Part shown: positions 25,363 through 34,655 of the stretch, one piece after another
How the letters are laid out: every line of letters starts with the position of its first letter
Position numbering within the stretch: the stretch's first letter is position 1
From: Streptococcus australis ATCC 700641
GTDB taxonomy: Bacteria > Bacillota > Bacilli > Lactobacillales > Streptococcaceae
NCBI RefSeq assembly: GCF_000186465.1
Contig: NZ_GL636091.1
Location: 1,436,981 to 1,500,980 of the forward strand
DNA length: 64,000 nucleotides
Direction: 5' to 3'
Notes under the pieces: generated by a model
What the model was told of the DNA's origin: nothing
Seen by the model: only the letters and a program-made list of their open reading frames with translations
Databases searched by the model: none
Made by a program: the position numbers and the translations under genes

Positions 25363-27083
25363 ATCAAGTATCACTTTTGTGTGCAGAATCCTTCAATGAT
25401 GTCAGTTTGCTTGGAGCACTCACTTCTTGTCCCTTATTAAAAGAACGTGGCTACCAAACAGAAATCCTCTATTGTGGAGATGAGAACGAGATTACCAAAG
25501 AAGCTGGAGATGCTGTTTCCGTTATTCGTTTAAAGTTGGATAGTCTAAAAGAAGCCCTTCTAGCAACAAATACAAGAAACTTACTACTGTCTTTTGCGGA
25601 CAAGCAACTCCTTGGCTTATTATTCCGATTGGAGGAAATTGGGTTTCTTAAGGAGCACAAGATCCGTACTCTAGGAACTTCGCTTCGACAGTACAGAGCC
25701 TTTTACCATCAGGCAGACCAAAAGTCATTTTTACAGGACTTGGGTTATCAAGTTCCTTCCTCTTCCTTGGTTTCGACAGTCAGAGAGGCCATTGAGTTTT
25801 CGGAGCAGATTCAATTTCCTATTGTTGTTTGGCCACTTGCCAGCAAGCATGGGCAAGGCCGTCGGATCGCTAATAACTTGGATGATTTATGTGAGGCTGT
25901 CGAAAATGGGCTAGAAGTATCGCCACAAGGTCAGTGTTTGTTGGAGTTTTCGACAGTTGGTTTCAAGGAGTTGGAATACGTCGTAGTCCGAGATCGACAG
26001 GATAATTATTATCTTGCGGGAAATATTGAGAGTGTAGACCCGGTGGGGATCCATTCCAGTGATTCCTATCAAGTCATCCCTAGTCTGACCTTGACGGATA
26101 CAGAGCACCAGACCTTGCGGGAGGCAGCTTTGTCGATTGTTCGACATCTGAGATTGGTTGGAGCGACCTCCATCAAGTTTGCGCTAGATCCAAAGAGTTA
26201 TCAATTTTATATTCTTGAGGTCAATCCTTTTGCCTCCGATTCCTTTTCGACAATGTCCATGGCCTTAGGTTATTCGCTTTATCATCAAGCTTTGTGCCTC
26301 AAGTTGGGGGATCATCTCTTAGACCTGCCCCATCCAACAATGAAGGGATTAACAGCCTTGTTTGAACCGAGTCTTGACCGAATTTTGTTTAAACTCCCTG
26401 TCTTTCCAATAGAGAAAATTTCAAGGGTCCTCAATACTCAGATTAACTCAATCGGTTCTCTCTATGGGTTTGGAACTAGTCTAGAAGAAGCCTATCAGCA
26501 AGCTGTTGAAAATTTTGGTTCGGACCAATGGCCTAAGAATATTCTAAAGGATGTTTCGGACGATGAATTGATTCAACGGATTGCTAAACGGATGCCCTAC
26601 AGATTTTCATCTATTTTAGAAGCTCTACATAGAGGTTTTGAAATGGAGGAAGTTTGTGACTTGAGTCGTATGGATCCTTTCTATCTCCAGTTCTTGTATA
26701 ATATCTACTTGTACGAGAGACAAGAAAAGCCCCAAATAAATCATTCTTTAAAGTTTCACCCTTTGGATTTGACAGCTGGATTTGGTCATGTTGGAGAAGA
26801 GGTGACCTTCTTTAGTTCTATTTGTGGAGAGGACGAGGCATCAGACTGGAGTGACTGGACCTTGTTGGTTGATCGAGGATCTCCAGACGAACCTAGAAGG
26901 ATTCTACAAATCATTGAACGTCTGAGAACAGAGAAGGAAGCTGGAAGAAAAGTAGTCCTTCTTAGTAATCTACCTTTCGTTGGCCAAGTGGCTAATACCT
27001 GCTTACGAATTCCTCTTTCTGTTTATGAAAGTTACCAGAGTCAAATCGATGGACAGTTTGCTAGGGTAGAATACATGGATTAA
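25359..27083 (+). CDS. Half-length CarB-like ATP-grasp protein
   Basis: This 574-residue protein corresponds to the first half of CarB (normally about 1060). A pre-ATP-grasp domain (about 1-110), one ATP-grasp domain (about 110-390) and a helical oligomerisation-like domain (about 390-455) come first. A tail of about 110 residues may be the remnant of the second pre-ATP-grasp domain. The second ATP-grasp and the allosteric domain are absent. The IIRPS arginine of E. coli CarB is Trp (codon 25830), the glycine-rich loop reads KHGQGRR, the metal-ligand Gln is Lys (codon 26175) and NPR is NPF (26223-26231), while GIH, Glu in EVNP and FEPS are kept. The start at 25359 forms ATGA with the carA-like stop; an ATG at 25353 is also possible. 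Confidence 0.85.
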   Translation: MNQVSLLCAESFNDVSLLGALTSCPLLKERGYQTEILYCGDENEITKEAGDAVSVIRLKLDSLKEALLATNTRNLLLSFADKQLLGLLFRLEEIGFLKEHKIRTLGTSLRQYRAFYHQADQKSFLQDLGYQVPSSSLVSTVREAIEFSEQIQFPIVVWPLASKHGQGRRIANNLDDLCEAVENGLEVSPQGQCLLEFSTVGFKELEYVVVRDRQDNYYLAGNIESVDPVGIHSSDSYQVIPSLTLTDTEHQTLREAALSIVRHLRLVGATSIKFALDPKSYQFYILEVNPFASDSFSTMSMALGYSLYHQALCLKLGDHLLDLPHPTMKGLTALFEPSLDRILFKLPVFPIEKISRVLNTQINSIGSLYGFGTSLEEAYQQAVENFGSDQWPKNILKDVSDDELIQRIAKRMPYRFSSILEALHRGFEMEEVCDLSRMDPFYLQFLYNIYLYERQEKPQINHSLKFHPLDLTAGFGHVGEEVTFFSSICGEDEASDWSDWTLLVDRGSPDEPRRILQIIERLRTEKEAGRKVVLLSNLPFVGQVANTCLRIPLSVYESYQSQIDGQFARVEYMD

Positions 27084-27094
27084 AAGAAATTAAA

Positions 27095-27270
27095 AGAGAG
27101 TGGGACAGAAATCGGAAATTCGTTAGAATTCGATTTCGTCGTCCCACCTCCGCACAGTTGAGTAGGGCTGTAAAAGCTGACGAAATCAGCGTAGTAAAGC
27201 CCACTCAACCACTGCGTCTTGCTCGACCATCCAAAAACAATTAAGAGGCTAGGACTTTTGTCCCAGCCTC
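27095..27270. repeat. Modular hairpin repeat R2
   Basis: It is nearly identical to R1 (6388-6563) with the same three-hairpin order. Its last stem (GGCTAGGAC/GTCCCAGCC followed by T-rich DNA) lies between the convergent carB-like and pepT genes and can terminate both. Confidence 0.85.
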
Positions 27271-27291
27271 ATTTTTGTTAAGTATATGGAA

Positions 27292-28512
27292 TTAAGAATG
27301 GCTAACAATACCGATAATGGTGTCGACGGCACGCTCCATGGTTTGAAGACTGACATATTCAAAGCGACCGTGCATATTTTCGCCACCAGCGAAGATGTTT
27401 GGAGTTGGAATTCCCATGAAGGAAATCTTAGAACCGTCTGTACCACCGCGGATTGGTTCAATAATAGGAGTAATGCCTAGATCTTCCATGACTTCCTTAG
27501 CCAAGTTGACTGGTGTCATGTCTTTCTCGATGACTTGTTTCATGTTGTAGTACTGATCTTTAAGAGTCAAGAGAACACGTTCGGCACCAAGTTCTTGGTT
27601 CATCTTGTTTGCGATGTCTTCCATCATGGCTTTACGAGCTTCAAAATTCTCTGTCTCAAAGTCACGGATGATGTAGCTAGCATGTGCTTCTTCAACAGTC
27701 CCATCGATATTCATCAAATGGAAGAAGCCTTGGTACCCATCTGTTTTTTCAGGGCGTTCTTCTTCAGGGAGTTGATTGTGGAAGTCAATGGCTAACTGAA
27801 GTGCATTCACCATTTGGTTCTTAGCAGTACCAGGGTGCACATTGCGACCTTTGAAGGTAATTTCAGCTCCTGCAGCGGAGAAGGTTTCGTATTGCAATTC
27901 ACCAAGAGGACCACCGTCAACTGTATAGGCAAAGTCATCATTGAAATCTTCTGCATCAAACTTATCTGCTCCGACTCCGATTTCTTCATCTGGTCCAAAG
28001 CCAACTCGGATTTCGCAGTGTTTGATTTCTGGATGAGCATTCAAGTATTCGATGGCTGTCATAATCTCAGCAATCCCTGATTTATCATCTGCACCAAGAA
28101 GGGTCGTACCGTCAGTAGTAATCAAGGTTTGATCTTTGTAGTTATGGAGGTTAGCAAAGTCAGCAGGATCTAGTGAATAACCGGAATCACCAAGAGAAAT
28201 AGCGCCACCATCATAGTTTTTAATGACTTGAGGACTGATGTTTTCCGCATTGAAATCAGCTGTATCCATATGTGAGATAAAGCCAATCTTTCGTGTGAGA
28301 CTTGGATCGTTTGCTGGAAGAGTTCCAATGGCAAAACCATTTGGAAGATAGTAGACATTCTGAAGTCCAACTCGTTCCATTTCAGGGAGTAGCACATTCT
28401 TTGCAAACTCTACTTGAGAAGCTGTACTAGGAGTTGTTGTTGAAGTCTCATCAGAGCGAGTGTTGACTTTGACGTAGGTTAAAAATCGTTCTAATAATGT
28501 TGGGTATTTCAT
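27292..28512 (-). CDS. pepT: Peptidase T, tripeptide aminopeptidase
   Basis: This 406-residue zinc peptidase removes N-terminal residues from tripeptides in the cytoplasm. Metal-site and catalytic motifs of the M20 family are present: SHMDTADF near 79-86, [12 protein letters not shown] near 138-149, [14 protein letters not shown] near 173-186 and the dimerisation-domain [12 protein letters not shown] near 220. Length matches the family. AAAGGAA lies before the ATG. It starts 14 bases after the upstream HAD gene and is the last gene of a three-gene minus-strand unit. Confidence 0.96.
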   Translation of the reverse strand: MKYPTLLERFLTYVKVNTRSDETSTTTPSTASQVEFAKNVLLPEMERVGLQNVYYLPNGFAIGTLPANDPSLTRKIGFISHMDTADFNAENISPQVIKNYDGGAISLGDSGYSLDPADFANLHNYKDQTLITTDGTTLLGADDKSGIAEIMTAIEYLNAHPEIKHCEIRVGFGPDEEIGVGADKFDAEDFNDDFAYTVDGGPLGELQYETFSAAGAEITFKGRNVHPGTAKNQMVNALQLAIDFHNQLPEEERPEKTDGYQGFFHLMNIDGTVEEAHASYIIRDFETENFEARKAMMEDIANKMNQELGAERVLLTLKDQYYNMKQVIEKDMTPVNLAKEVMEDLGITPIIEPIRGGTDGSKISFMGIPTPNIFAGGENMHGRFEYVSLQTMERAVDTIIGIVSHS

Positions 28513-28526
28513 TTGTTTTTCCTTTT

Positions 28527-29345
28527 CTAGTTCTGTGCTTGTAAAACATAGCGCTTGATAGCAGTGGCGACACCATCTTCTTCGTTAGAAGTGGTAGTGA
28601 CATCAGCCAAGGCTTTTATAGCAGATGGAGCATTGCCCATAGCAACTCCAAGACCCGCGTACTCAATCATTTCAATATCATTGTTCTCATCGCCAATAGC
28701 CATGACTTGCTCTCTAGGAATACCCAGGTGGTCCGCAAGAGCTCTTAAACCAGTAGCTTTGTTTACGCCTTTTGGAAGAATTTCAAAGAGAATAGGCTGA
28801 GAGCGAATAGTATGGAAGCGTTGGGCTAATGCATCTTCATAGGTTTCTTGGAAGGCATCAATTTGCTCTTTCTGATCAATAAACATCCCTTGGAAAATTG
28901 GTTGGGCCTCAAGGAGTTCTTCTAAGCCAAGTGCTACAGGTACTGTAGAAACAATACCGGCATCCATTTTGGCTATTTCGGAAGGTTCCTGATTCAAAAT
29001 GATATAGCGATTTAAATCAAATAAACTTAATTGAGGACGAATCTCCTGCGTCAGTTGATCGAGATAAACCAAATCTTCTTCAGATAAGGCATCATAGCTG
29101 ATGACAGACCAATCTGAAGAGTTGACAGTTGTACAACCATTATTAATCACCGAGTAGGAGTGGTTACTTCTGAATCCAATCTCTTCAAAGATTGGACGGA
29201 CACCAGATAGGGGACGTCCTGTACAGATGACGACGTGAACACCAGCAGCTTCAGCATCCAAAAGAGCCTGCTTATTAGCAGGACTAATGGTTTTATCTGG
29301 TGATAAAAGAGTCCCATCTAAATCAATAGCGATTAATCGGATCAT
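28527..29345 (-). CDS. Cof-type HAD phosphatase
   Basis: This 272-residue protein starts with the nucleophile motif AIDLDGTLL (residues 5-13) and has ICTGRPL near 40 as motif [16 protein letters not shown] near 197 precedes motif [14 protein letters not shown] near 215. The large inserted cap places it with YidA/Cof sugar-phosphate or flavin-phosphate phosphatases. It overlaps the upstream repressor gene by 4 bases and is translationally coupled to it. The substrate is not determined. Confidence 0.9.
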   Translation of the reverse strand: MIRLIAIDLDGTLLSPDKTISPANKQALLDAEAAGVHVVICTGRPLSGVRPIFEEIGFRSNHSYSVINNGCTTVNSSDWSVISYDALSEEDLVYLDQLTQEIRPQLSLFDLNRYIILNQEPSEIAKMDAGIVSTVPVALGLEELLEAQPIFQGMFIDQKEQIDAFQETYEDALAQRFHTIRSQPILFEILPKGVNKATGLRALADHLGIPREQVMAIGDENNDIEMIEYAGLGVAMGNAPSAIKALADVTTTSNEEDGVATAIKRYVLQAQN

Positions 29346-30094
29346 AGCTCCTCCTCCTTAGCTGGTAGAAAGCTAGCAATGACTTTACCAATTACTCTTG
29401 GTTCCTCTTCTAGCGGAATGACCTTGTCACTATACTTTTTATTGAGAGAGACAAGACGGATCCCTTGAGCTTCACGAAAGACACGTTTAATCAAGGTTTG
29501 CCCATCGTACTCAATAGCATAGATGGCACCAGCAGTATCGTAGAAAGTTTGCTTGATTAGGGCAACAGATCCCTTTGGATATTTAGGTTCTAACGAGTCA
29601 GTATGGATCCAAAGAGCTAGATCATAGGCCAGTTTTTGATCAAACCACACCAAATCTCCCTTAGAAGCACTTTGACTAGCAGCATAACTGTCAAAGACAG
29701 TATAGGGTGTGTATTTTTTTTCAATCCGTTTGCGTTCCGCTTGTAAAACCAATAAGCGATTGGCTTCCTCTAGGAGGGAATCTTGAAAATCCTCATCTAG
29801 TTGCTTATAGATAAACTCAATCTTAGAATCCTCCAAGGTATCTGGTTGCCCATAACGGGGATCCAGGTCAGAGATGGGAATTTCAAAGAAGCTAGCGATC
29901 TTTTCTAAGTTCTCACTGACTGGGAGAGAAGTACCTTTCACATAGCCAGTCAAGGTACTAGCTGGAATACCGGTTGTACGAGATAAATCGACCTGTTTCT
30001 TATTTTGAACCTTTAATAGTTCTCTTATTTTTTCGGAAATAATACGCAAAGCCTCTTTATCCTGTGGGCTTGCTTTTCCACGTCCTCTTGCCAC
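29342..30094 (-). CDS. XRE/S24 LexA-like repressor
   Basis: This 250-residue regulator has an N-terminal helix-turn-helix (about 15-70, with QVDLSRTTGIPASTL) and a C-terminal S24 self-cleaving domain. TDSLEPKYPKG near 160 holds the likely Ser and TLIKRVF near 200 the likely Lys. The cleavage site is not a clear Ala-Gly; AAS-type bonds near 140 are candidates. It resembles HdiR-type damage-responsive repressors of lactic acid bacteria. I use GTG at 30094 because GGAGG lies about 8 bases before it; the GTG at 30103 overlaps that site. A 30-bp palindrome upstream may be its operator. Confidence 0.88.
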   Translation of the reverse strand: MARGRGKASPQDKEALRIISEKIRELLKVQNKKQVDLSRTTGIPASTLTGYVKGTSLPVSENLEKIASFFEIPISDLDPRYGQPDTLEDSKIEFIYKQLDEDFQDSLLEEANRLLVLQAERKRIEKKYTPYTVFDSYAASQSASKGDLVWFDQKLAYDLALWIHTDSLEPKYPKGSVALIKQTFYDTAGAIYAIEYDGQTLIKRVFREAQGIRLVSLNKKYSDKVIPLEEEPRVIGKVIASFLPAKEEEL

Positions 30095-30123
30095 GAGCTT
30101 CACCTCCTTTTACATTACAATTC

Positions 30124-30152
30124 ATTATAGCGAATTAAATCGAAAAAGTAAA
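30124..30152 (-). promoter_or_regulatory. Repressor-HAD-pepT promoter
   Basis: On the minus strand TTTACT (30147-30152) and TATAAT (30124-30129) are 17 bases apart, with the start about 25 bases before the GTG. Confidence 0.7.
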
Positions 30153-30178
30153 TAGAAATCCTTGATAAATGTGAAAAA

Positions 30179-30208
30179 AGATTGATTGGATATAAATCGT
30201 ATCAATCT
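30179..30208. promoter_or_regulatory. 30-bp palindrome, candidate repressor operator
   Basis: AGATTGAT and ATCAATCT form perfect 8-base arms with further symmetric GAT/ATC inside. The site lies between the divergent repressor and GNAT promoters. Binding by the S24-type repressor is inference. Confidence 0.45.
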
Positions 30209-30230
30209 ATAAAATATTATTATATTATCC

Positions 30231-30259
30231 TTGATTTTTTTGGGAATAAGGTCTAAAAT
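30231..30259 (+). promoter_or_regulatory. GNAT gene promoter
   Basis: TTGATT (30231-30236) and TAAAAT (30254-30259) are 17 bases apart, about 30 bases before the ATG. Confidence 0.6.
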
Positions 30260-30289
30260 AATAAAAAAAGACTTCATGGAGGTTGAAGT

Positions 30290-30727
30290 ATGATTCGTAC
30301 AGTTCAAGTCAAAGATGCAGGTCAAATTCGAGATTTGTGCCACCAAGCTTTGGGGTATGATTCGACTCTTGAGAAAGTAGCGTCTCAGATCAATAAATTT
30401 AATCAGCCAGACTCGGGTCATTTTTGCTTTGTATTCGAAGATGACCAAACAGGAAATATTCTTGGTTATGTCGAAGCAGAAGCCTATGAGAGTATATATA
30501 GCGATCCGGGTTTGAATGTTTTAGGACTTGCTGTTTTCCCTTCTGCCCAAGGATGTGGGATTGGTCGGCAATTGATGGAGCGAATTGAAGCTCTTGCTCA
30601 AACTCATAACTATTCCTTTATTCGTTTGAGTTCTGCCTCTCATCGAAAAGAAGCCCATGTCTTTTACGAACGAATAGGCTATGAGGGAAATAGAACGCAG
30701 AAGCGATTTTTGAAAATAATGGATTAA
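30290..30727 (+). CDS. GNAT family N-acetyltransferase
   Basis: This 145-residue protein has the acetyl-CoA motif VFPSAQGCGIGRQLMERIE (about 82-100) with the QGCGIG pyrophosphate loop, and FIRLSSASHRKEAHVFYERIGYE (about 106-128) as motif B. The short size and the SASHRKEAHVFYE pattern fit small-molecule acetyltransferases related to aminoglycoside/AAC(6')-like folds, but the substrate is unknown. TGGAGG precedes the ATG. Confidence 0.88.
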   Translation: MIRTVQVKDAGQIRDLCHQALGYDSTLEKVASQINKFNQPDSGHFCFVFEDDQTGNILGYVEAEAYESIYSDPGLNVLGLAVFPSAQGCGIGRQLMERIEALAQTHNYSFIRLSSASHRKEAHVFYERIGYEGNRTQKRFLKIMD

Positions 30728-30793
30728 GATAGGCAAAGGCCTATCTTTTTTGTTATAATGAAGAGTACGATTAATTTTACTAGGAAGATGATT

Positions 30794-32620
30794 ATGCCAA
30801 ATTTAGAAGAATTAAAAAAACGACAAGAGAAGATTCGGAACTTTTCGATTATCGCCCATATTGACCACGGAAAGTCAACCTTGGCGGACCGAATCTTAGA
30901 AAAAACAGAAACCGTTTCTAGTCGGGAAATGCAAGCTCAGCTTTTAGACAGCATGGACCTGGAACGGGAACGTGGGATTACCATTAAGCTCAATGCTATC
31001 GAGTTGAACTATACAGCTAAAGATGGGGAGACCTATATTTTCCACTTGATTGACACACCAGGACACGTGGACTTTACCTATGAGGTTTCTCGTTCGCTAG
31101 CTGCCTGTGAGGGTGCGATTCTCGTAGTGGATGCGGCTCAAGGGATTGAGGCGCAGACCCTAGCCAATGTCTATCTTGCTTTGGATAATGACTTGGAGAT
31201 TCTTCCAGTCATTAATAAGATTGACTTACCAGCCGCTGATCCAGAACGTGTGCGCACAGAAGTAGAAGATGTCATTGGCCTGGATGCCAGTGAGGCAGTT
31301 CTAGCTTCTGCCAAGGCTGGAATCGGGATCGAAGAGATTTTGGAACAAATCGTCGAGAAAGTCCCTGCTCCTACTGGGGACGTTGCTGCTCCCTTGCAAG
31401 CCTTGATCTTTGACTCAGTATACGACCCGTATCGTGGAGTCATTCTCCAAGTTCGTGTGGTAAATGGTATGGTGAAGCCGGGCGATACCATCCAGTTGAT
31501 GAGTAATGGCAAGACTTTTGATGTAACTGAGGTTGGAATTTTTACTCCTAAAGCAGTTGGCCGTGATTTCCTGGCTACAGGGGACGTTGGTTATATTGCA
31601 GCCTCTATCAAGACGGTTGCAGATACTCGTGTCGGGGATACGGTGACCCTAGCGACCAATCCAGCAAGTGAGCCCCTTCATGGTTACAAGCAAATGAACC
31701 CAATGGTCTTTGCCGGTCTTTACCCAATCGAATCTAACAAATACAATGATCTTCGTGAAGCCTTGGAAAAATTGCAATTGAATGACGCTAGTCTTCAATT
31801 TGAGCCTGAAACATCTCAAGCCCTTGGTTTTGGTTTCCGTTGTGGTTTCTTAGGACTCCTTCATATGGACGTTATCCAGGAACGCTTGGAGCGCGAGTTC
31901 AATATTGACTTGATCATGACAGCGCCGTCTGTAATCTATAAGGTCAATTTGACAGATGGAGAAGTGCTAGATGTGTCGAACCCATCTGAGTTCCCAGATC
32001 CAACCAAGATTGCTTCAATCGAAGAACCTTATGTCAAAGCGCAAATCATGGTGCCGCAAGAGTTTGTCGGAGCTGTCATGGAATTGGCTCAACGCAAACG
32101 TGGGGACTTTGTGACCATGGACTACATCGATGAAAATCGGGTTAATGTGATCTATCAAATCCCACTGGCGGAAATTGTCTTTGATTTCTTTGATAAATTG
32201 AAATCCTCTACTCGTGGCTATGCAAGCTTTGACTATGAGTTGTCTGAATACCGTCCATCCAAACTGGTTAAGATGGATATTCTCCTCAATGGAGATACCG
32301 TCGATGCCCTCAGCTTTATCGTTCACAAGGACTTTGCCTATGAACGTGGTAAGTTGATTGTTGAGAAGCTCAAGAAGATTATCCCTCGTCAACAGTTTGA
32401 AGTGCCTATCCAAGCAGCTATCGGTCATAAGATCGTGGCTCGTACTGATATCAAGGCCCTTCGGAAGAACGTCTTGGCCAAGTGTTATGGTGGGGACGTC
32501 TCACGGAAACGGAAGCTTCTTGAAAAACAAAAAGCCGGTAAGAAACGAATGAAAGCTATCGGTTCAGTAGAAGTACCACAGGAAGCCTTCTTGTCAGTTC
32601 TGTCAATGGATGAGGAATAA
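30794..32620 (+). CDS. lepA: Elongation factor 4
   Basis: This 608-residue ribosomal GTPase can back-translocate stalled ribosomes. The GTPase motifs are AHIDHGKST (about 18-26), RGITI switch, DTPGHVDF near 80 and NKID near 135. The unique C-terminal domain ends [16 protein letters not shown] choose the ATG at 30794 because AGGAAG sits about 6 bases before it and the family starts with [11 protein letters not shown]. The longer frame would begin upstream of the ribosome site. The sequence is highly conserved in streptococci. Confidence 0.98.
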   Translation: MPNLEELKKRQEKIRNFSIIAHIDHGKSTLADRILEKTETVSSREMQAQLLDSMDLERERGITIKLNAIELNYTAKDGETYIFHLIDTPGHVDFTYEVSRSLAACEGAILVVDAAQGIEAQTLANVYLALDNDLEILPVINKIDLPAADPERVRTEVEDVIGLDASEAVLASAKAGIGIEEILEQIVEKVPAPTGDVAAPLQALIFDSVYDPYRGVILQVRVVNGMVKPGDTIQLMSNGKTFDVTEVGIFTPKAVGRDFLATGDVGYIAASIKTVADTRVGDTVTLATNPASEPLHGYKQMNPMVFAGLYPIESNKYNDLREALEKLQLNDASLQFEPETSQALGFGFRCGFLGLLHMDVIQERLEREFNIDLIMTAPSVIYKVNLTDGEVLDVSNPSEFPDPTKIASIEEPYVKAQIMVPQEFVGAVMELAQRKRGDFVTMDYIDENRVNVIYQIPLAEIVFDFFDKLKSSTRGYASFDYELSEYRPSKLVKMDILLNGDTVDALSFIVHKDFAYERGKLIVEKLKKIIPRQQFEVPIQAAIGHKIVARTDIKALRKNVLAKCYGGDVSRKRKLLEKQKAGKKRMKAIGSVEVPQEAFLSVLSMDEE

Positions 32621-32649
32621 GCTTTTCTTTGGAATAATAGAACAAATGG

Positions 32650-32673
32650 AGCGTCCCGCTAGGGACGTTTTTC
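32650..32673 (+). terminator. lepA terminator
   Basis: CGTCCC/GGGACG stem with a GCTA loop, followed by TTTTTC. Confidence 0.85.
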
Positions 32674-32759
32674 TATCGGGCTAGACAAATAGTGCTTTCA
32701 AATCTAAGTAGAACGTGTTAAACTAGAGGTATCAAAATCCATCACAAAGGAGAGGAAAG

Positions 32760-33419
32760 ATGAAAAATAAGTTCTTACTTGCGACCGTTTCGGTCTTGTC
32801 AGTTCTTGCTCTTGTAGCTTGTAGCACTCCTAAAAAAGAGTCTAGAAAACCATTGTCATCTGAGTCTAGTTCCACTGAGGTGGTGAAAAAGAGTAAAAAA
32901 TCATCTAGCAAAAAAACATCTAGTAAGGTAGAGTCAAAATCATCGGATGATACCAAGAGTTCTGTCGAAACCAAACGGGTTGGTTCTGCCGATTATGGCT
33001 ATATCGATATCCCAAGTAAGTGGATTAAATTTACAGATATAGATGGTGGAGACAGCATTCAATTTACGGATGGAAGTGCTTATAATATCGTTACTATGAA
33101 TGGGTATACCAAAGAGAAAGCAAATGTCGGTGAAGGGGAAGTCTTCAACGCAGAGTTGATTGCGAACCGAATTGCTTACTATTGGAATGACAATAAAGAA
33201 GTAGAGAAAATGTGGGGAGCGAAGACCACTGTATCAGGGAATGAAGCCTTGCAGCTCAATATTATCCTTAAATCTGGACAGTACCTCATTACTTGGGTCT
33301 TCCAAAAGGATGATAAGGTATACTTGATGTCTTTTGAAGGGGATAAAGAGACCTTGGCTCAATTCATTCCATACATTGAGGAAACTTGGAGTTTGGATGA
33401 GAAAGGTCCAAAAGCCTAA
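32760..33419 (+). CDS. Lipoprotein, unknown, first of tandem pair
   Basis: This 219-residue protein has a signal peptide and lipobox LVAC with Cys at about 21, so it should be lipid-anchored on the outer face of the membrane. A Ser/Lys/Glu-rich spacer (about 22-75) follows. A folded domain (about 78-215) begins with RVGSADYGYIDIPSKW and ends EETWSLDE. I do not recognise the domain. The next gene is a paralogue with the same layout. AAAGGAGAGG is the ribosome site. Confidence 0.8.
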   Translation: MKNKFLLATVSVLSVLALVACSTPKKESRKPLSSESSSTEVVKKSKKSSSKKTSSKVESKSSDDTKSSVETKRVGSADYGYIDIPSKWIKFTDIDGGDSIQFTDGSAYNIVTMNGYTKEKANVGEGEVFNAELIANRIAYYWNDNKEVEKMWGAKTTVSGNEALQLNIILKSGQYLITWVFQKDDKVYLMSFEGDKETLAQFIPYIEETWSLDEKGPKA

Positions 33420-33577
33420 TGCATTCGTGAGGAAGTTGGTTCTATTATCACCAATTTTCAATACATGATAGAATAAGATTTGGACGCAGTCATTAAGTTC
33501 TATTTCTTGGAACAATTAACTTCTTACAACCTGGTTAGCAAAGAATCTCTCGGGTTGTATATCCTTAAGAAAGCAGG

Positions 33578-33620
33578 GACTAATTCAAACAGTTCGTCAG
33601 TTTGAATTAGTTCTTTTTTT
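33578..33620 (+). terminator. Terminator between the lipoprotein genes
   Basis: ACTAATTCAAAC/GTTTGAATTAGT, a 12-bp stem with a 9-base loop, is followed by TCTTTTTTT. The two lipoprotein genes are therefore separate transcription units. Confidence 0.85.
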
Positions 33621-33702
33621 GGTAAGAAATTAAACTGGTCCTTTTAAAATAAAGTATAAGATGTTAGACTAGTGTATATAATCTATCATAGAGGAGAGAA
33701 AG

Positions 33703-34344
33703 ATGAAAAATAAGTTCTTACTGGCGTCAGTTACGTTTTTGTCTGTTGTCAGTCTCTTTGCTTGTACTAGTCCAAAGAAAGAGTCTAGTAAATCGTCAGC
33801 ACCATCTAGTTCCACGAATGTGGCAAAAGAAACAACAAAATCAAGTAGCAAGGTAAAGGAAGAAATATCAGATCATGATAAGAGTTTCGCAGAAACGAAA
33901 CGAGTTGGATCAGCAGATCAAGGGTATGTCAATATTCCAAGTGACTGGGTAAAATATACAAATGAAGAAGGTGGAGATAATATCCAATACTCAGATAAAA
34001 GCGTGGATAATGCGATTATTTTGAACGCTACTACTAGAGAAAGAGCGGGTGTCGCCGAAGAAGAAGATTTTAATGAAGTGATGGCTCAAAGATTTGAGAA
34101 TGACTTGAACGAAATAAATAAAGTAGTAAAATCGTGGAGATCTACTAGCAAAGTTGGAGGAAATGTAGCCATCCAATTAAACATGATTCTTAAGTCGGGT
34201 CGATATGTTACTTGCTGGTTTTTTCAAATAGATGGGAAGTTGTATTACATTGCCTGTCTTGGAGATGAAAAAACATTAGCTCAATTAACCTCCTATGTAG
34301 AAGACACTTGGAGCCTTGATGGAACAGGTGCCGTGACGGATTAA
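33703..34344 (+). CDS. Lipoprotein, unknown, second of tandem pair
   Basis: This 213-residue paralogue of the preceding lipoprotein has lipobox LFAC with Cys at about 21, a shorter Ser/Lys spacer, and the same domain opening RVGSADQGYVNIPSDW and ending EDTWSLDG. The 20 bases around the ribosome site and the first codons are also nearly the same in both genes, so the duplication included the translation start. Both domains have diverged strongly, suggesting an old duplication. Function unknown. Confidence 0.8.
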   Translation: MKNKFLLASVTFLSVVSLFACTSPKKESSKSSAPSSSTNVAKETTKSSSKVKEEISDHDKSFAETKRVGSADQGYVNIPSDWVKYTNEEGGDNIQYSDKSVDNAIILNATTRERAGVAEEEDFNEVMAQRFENDLNEINKVVKSWRSTSKVGGNVAIQLNMILKSGRYVTCWFFQIDGKLYYIACLGDEKTLAQLTSYVEDTWSLDGTGAVTD

Positions 34345-34400
34345 TCAAGTGAGAGTTTGGCTTAAACTATTCAGTCATTAATGTTTAATAGAAATAACTA

Positions 34401-34598
34401 CATGACGCAGTGGTTGATTGGCATCTTTGTTCGCTTTTTAGCTCCAAAGATAACCTAATGAGTGAAACGAAGTTTCCTTTATCTGCAACCTCCAACAGTC
34501 TCCCAGACTGTTGGAGCTATGCGGGGGTGGGAAGATTGAAAAGGTTTGGGGAACCTTTTCAACCTCTTTAAATTTCTCGGAGTTCTGTCCCACTCCCT
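34401..34598. repeat. Modular hairpin repeat R4, second subtype
   Basis: Read on the minus strand it opens GAGTGGGACAGAA and has CCCACCCCCGCA and TCAACCACTGCGTC at the positions seen in R1/R2. The centre holds a CAACAGTC...GACTGTTG stem and TATCTGCAACCTCC on the plus strand, which resembles the pneumococcal BOX B module. The closing terminator-like hairpin is missing. It accounts for the 311-base gap before the YkgJ gene. Confidence 0.7.
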
Positions 34599-34612
34599 TT
34601 TTTACGGCCTCT

Positions 34613-34621
34613 ATGGTATAA
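34613..34621 (+). promoter_or_regulatory. Extended -10 before the YkgJ-type gene
   Basis: TGGTATAAT, 34 bases before the ATG and directly beside repeat R4. Confidence 0.55.
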
Positions 34622-34655
34622 TGCTCTTATCCATTTAGCAATTAGAAAGTAGTTT

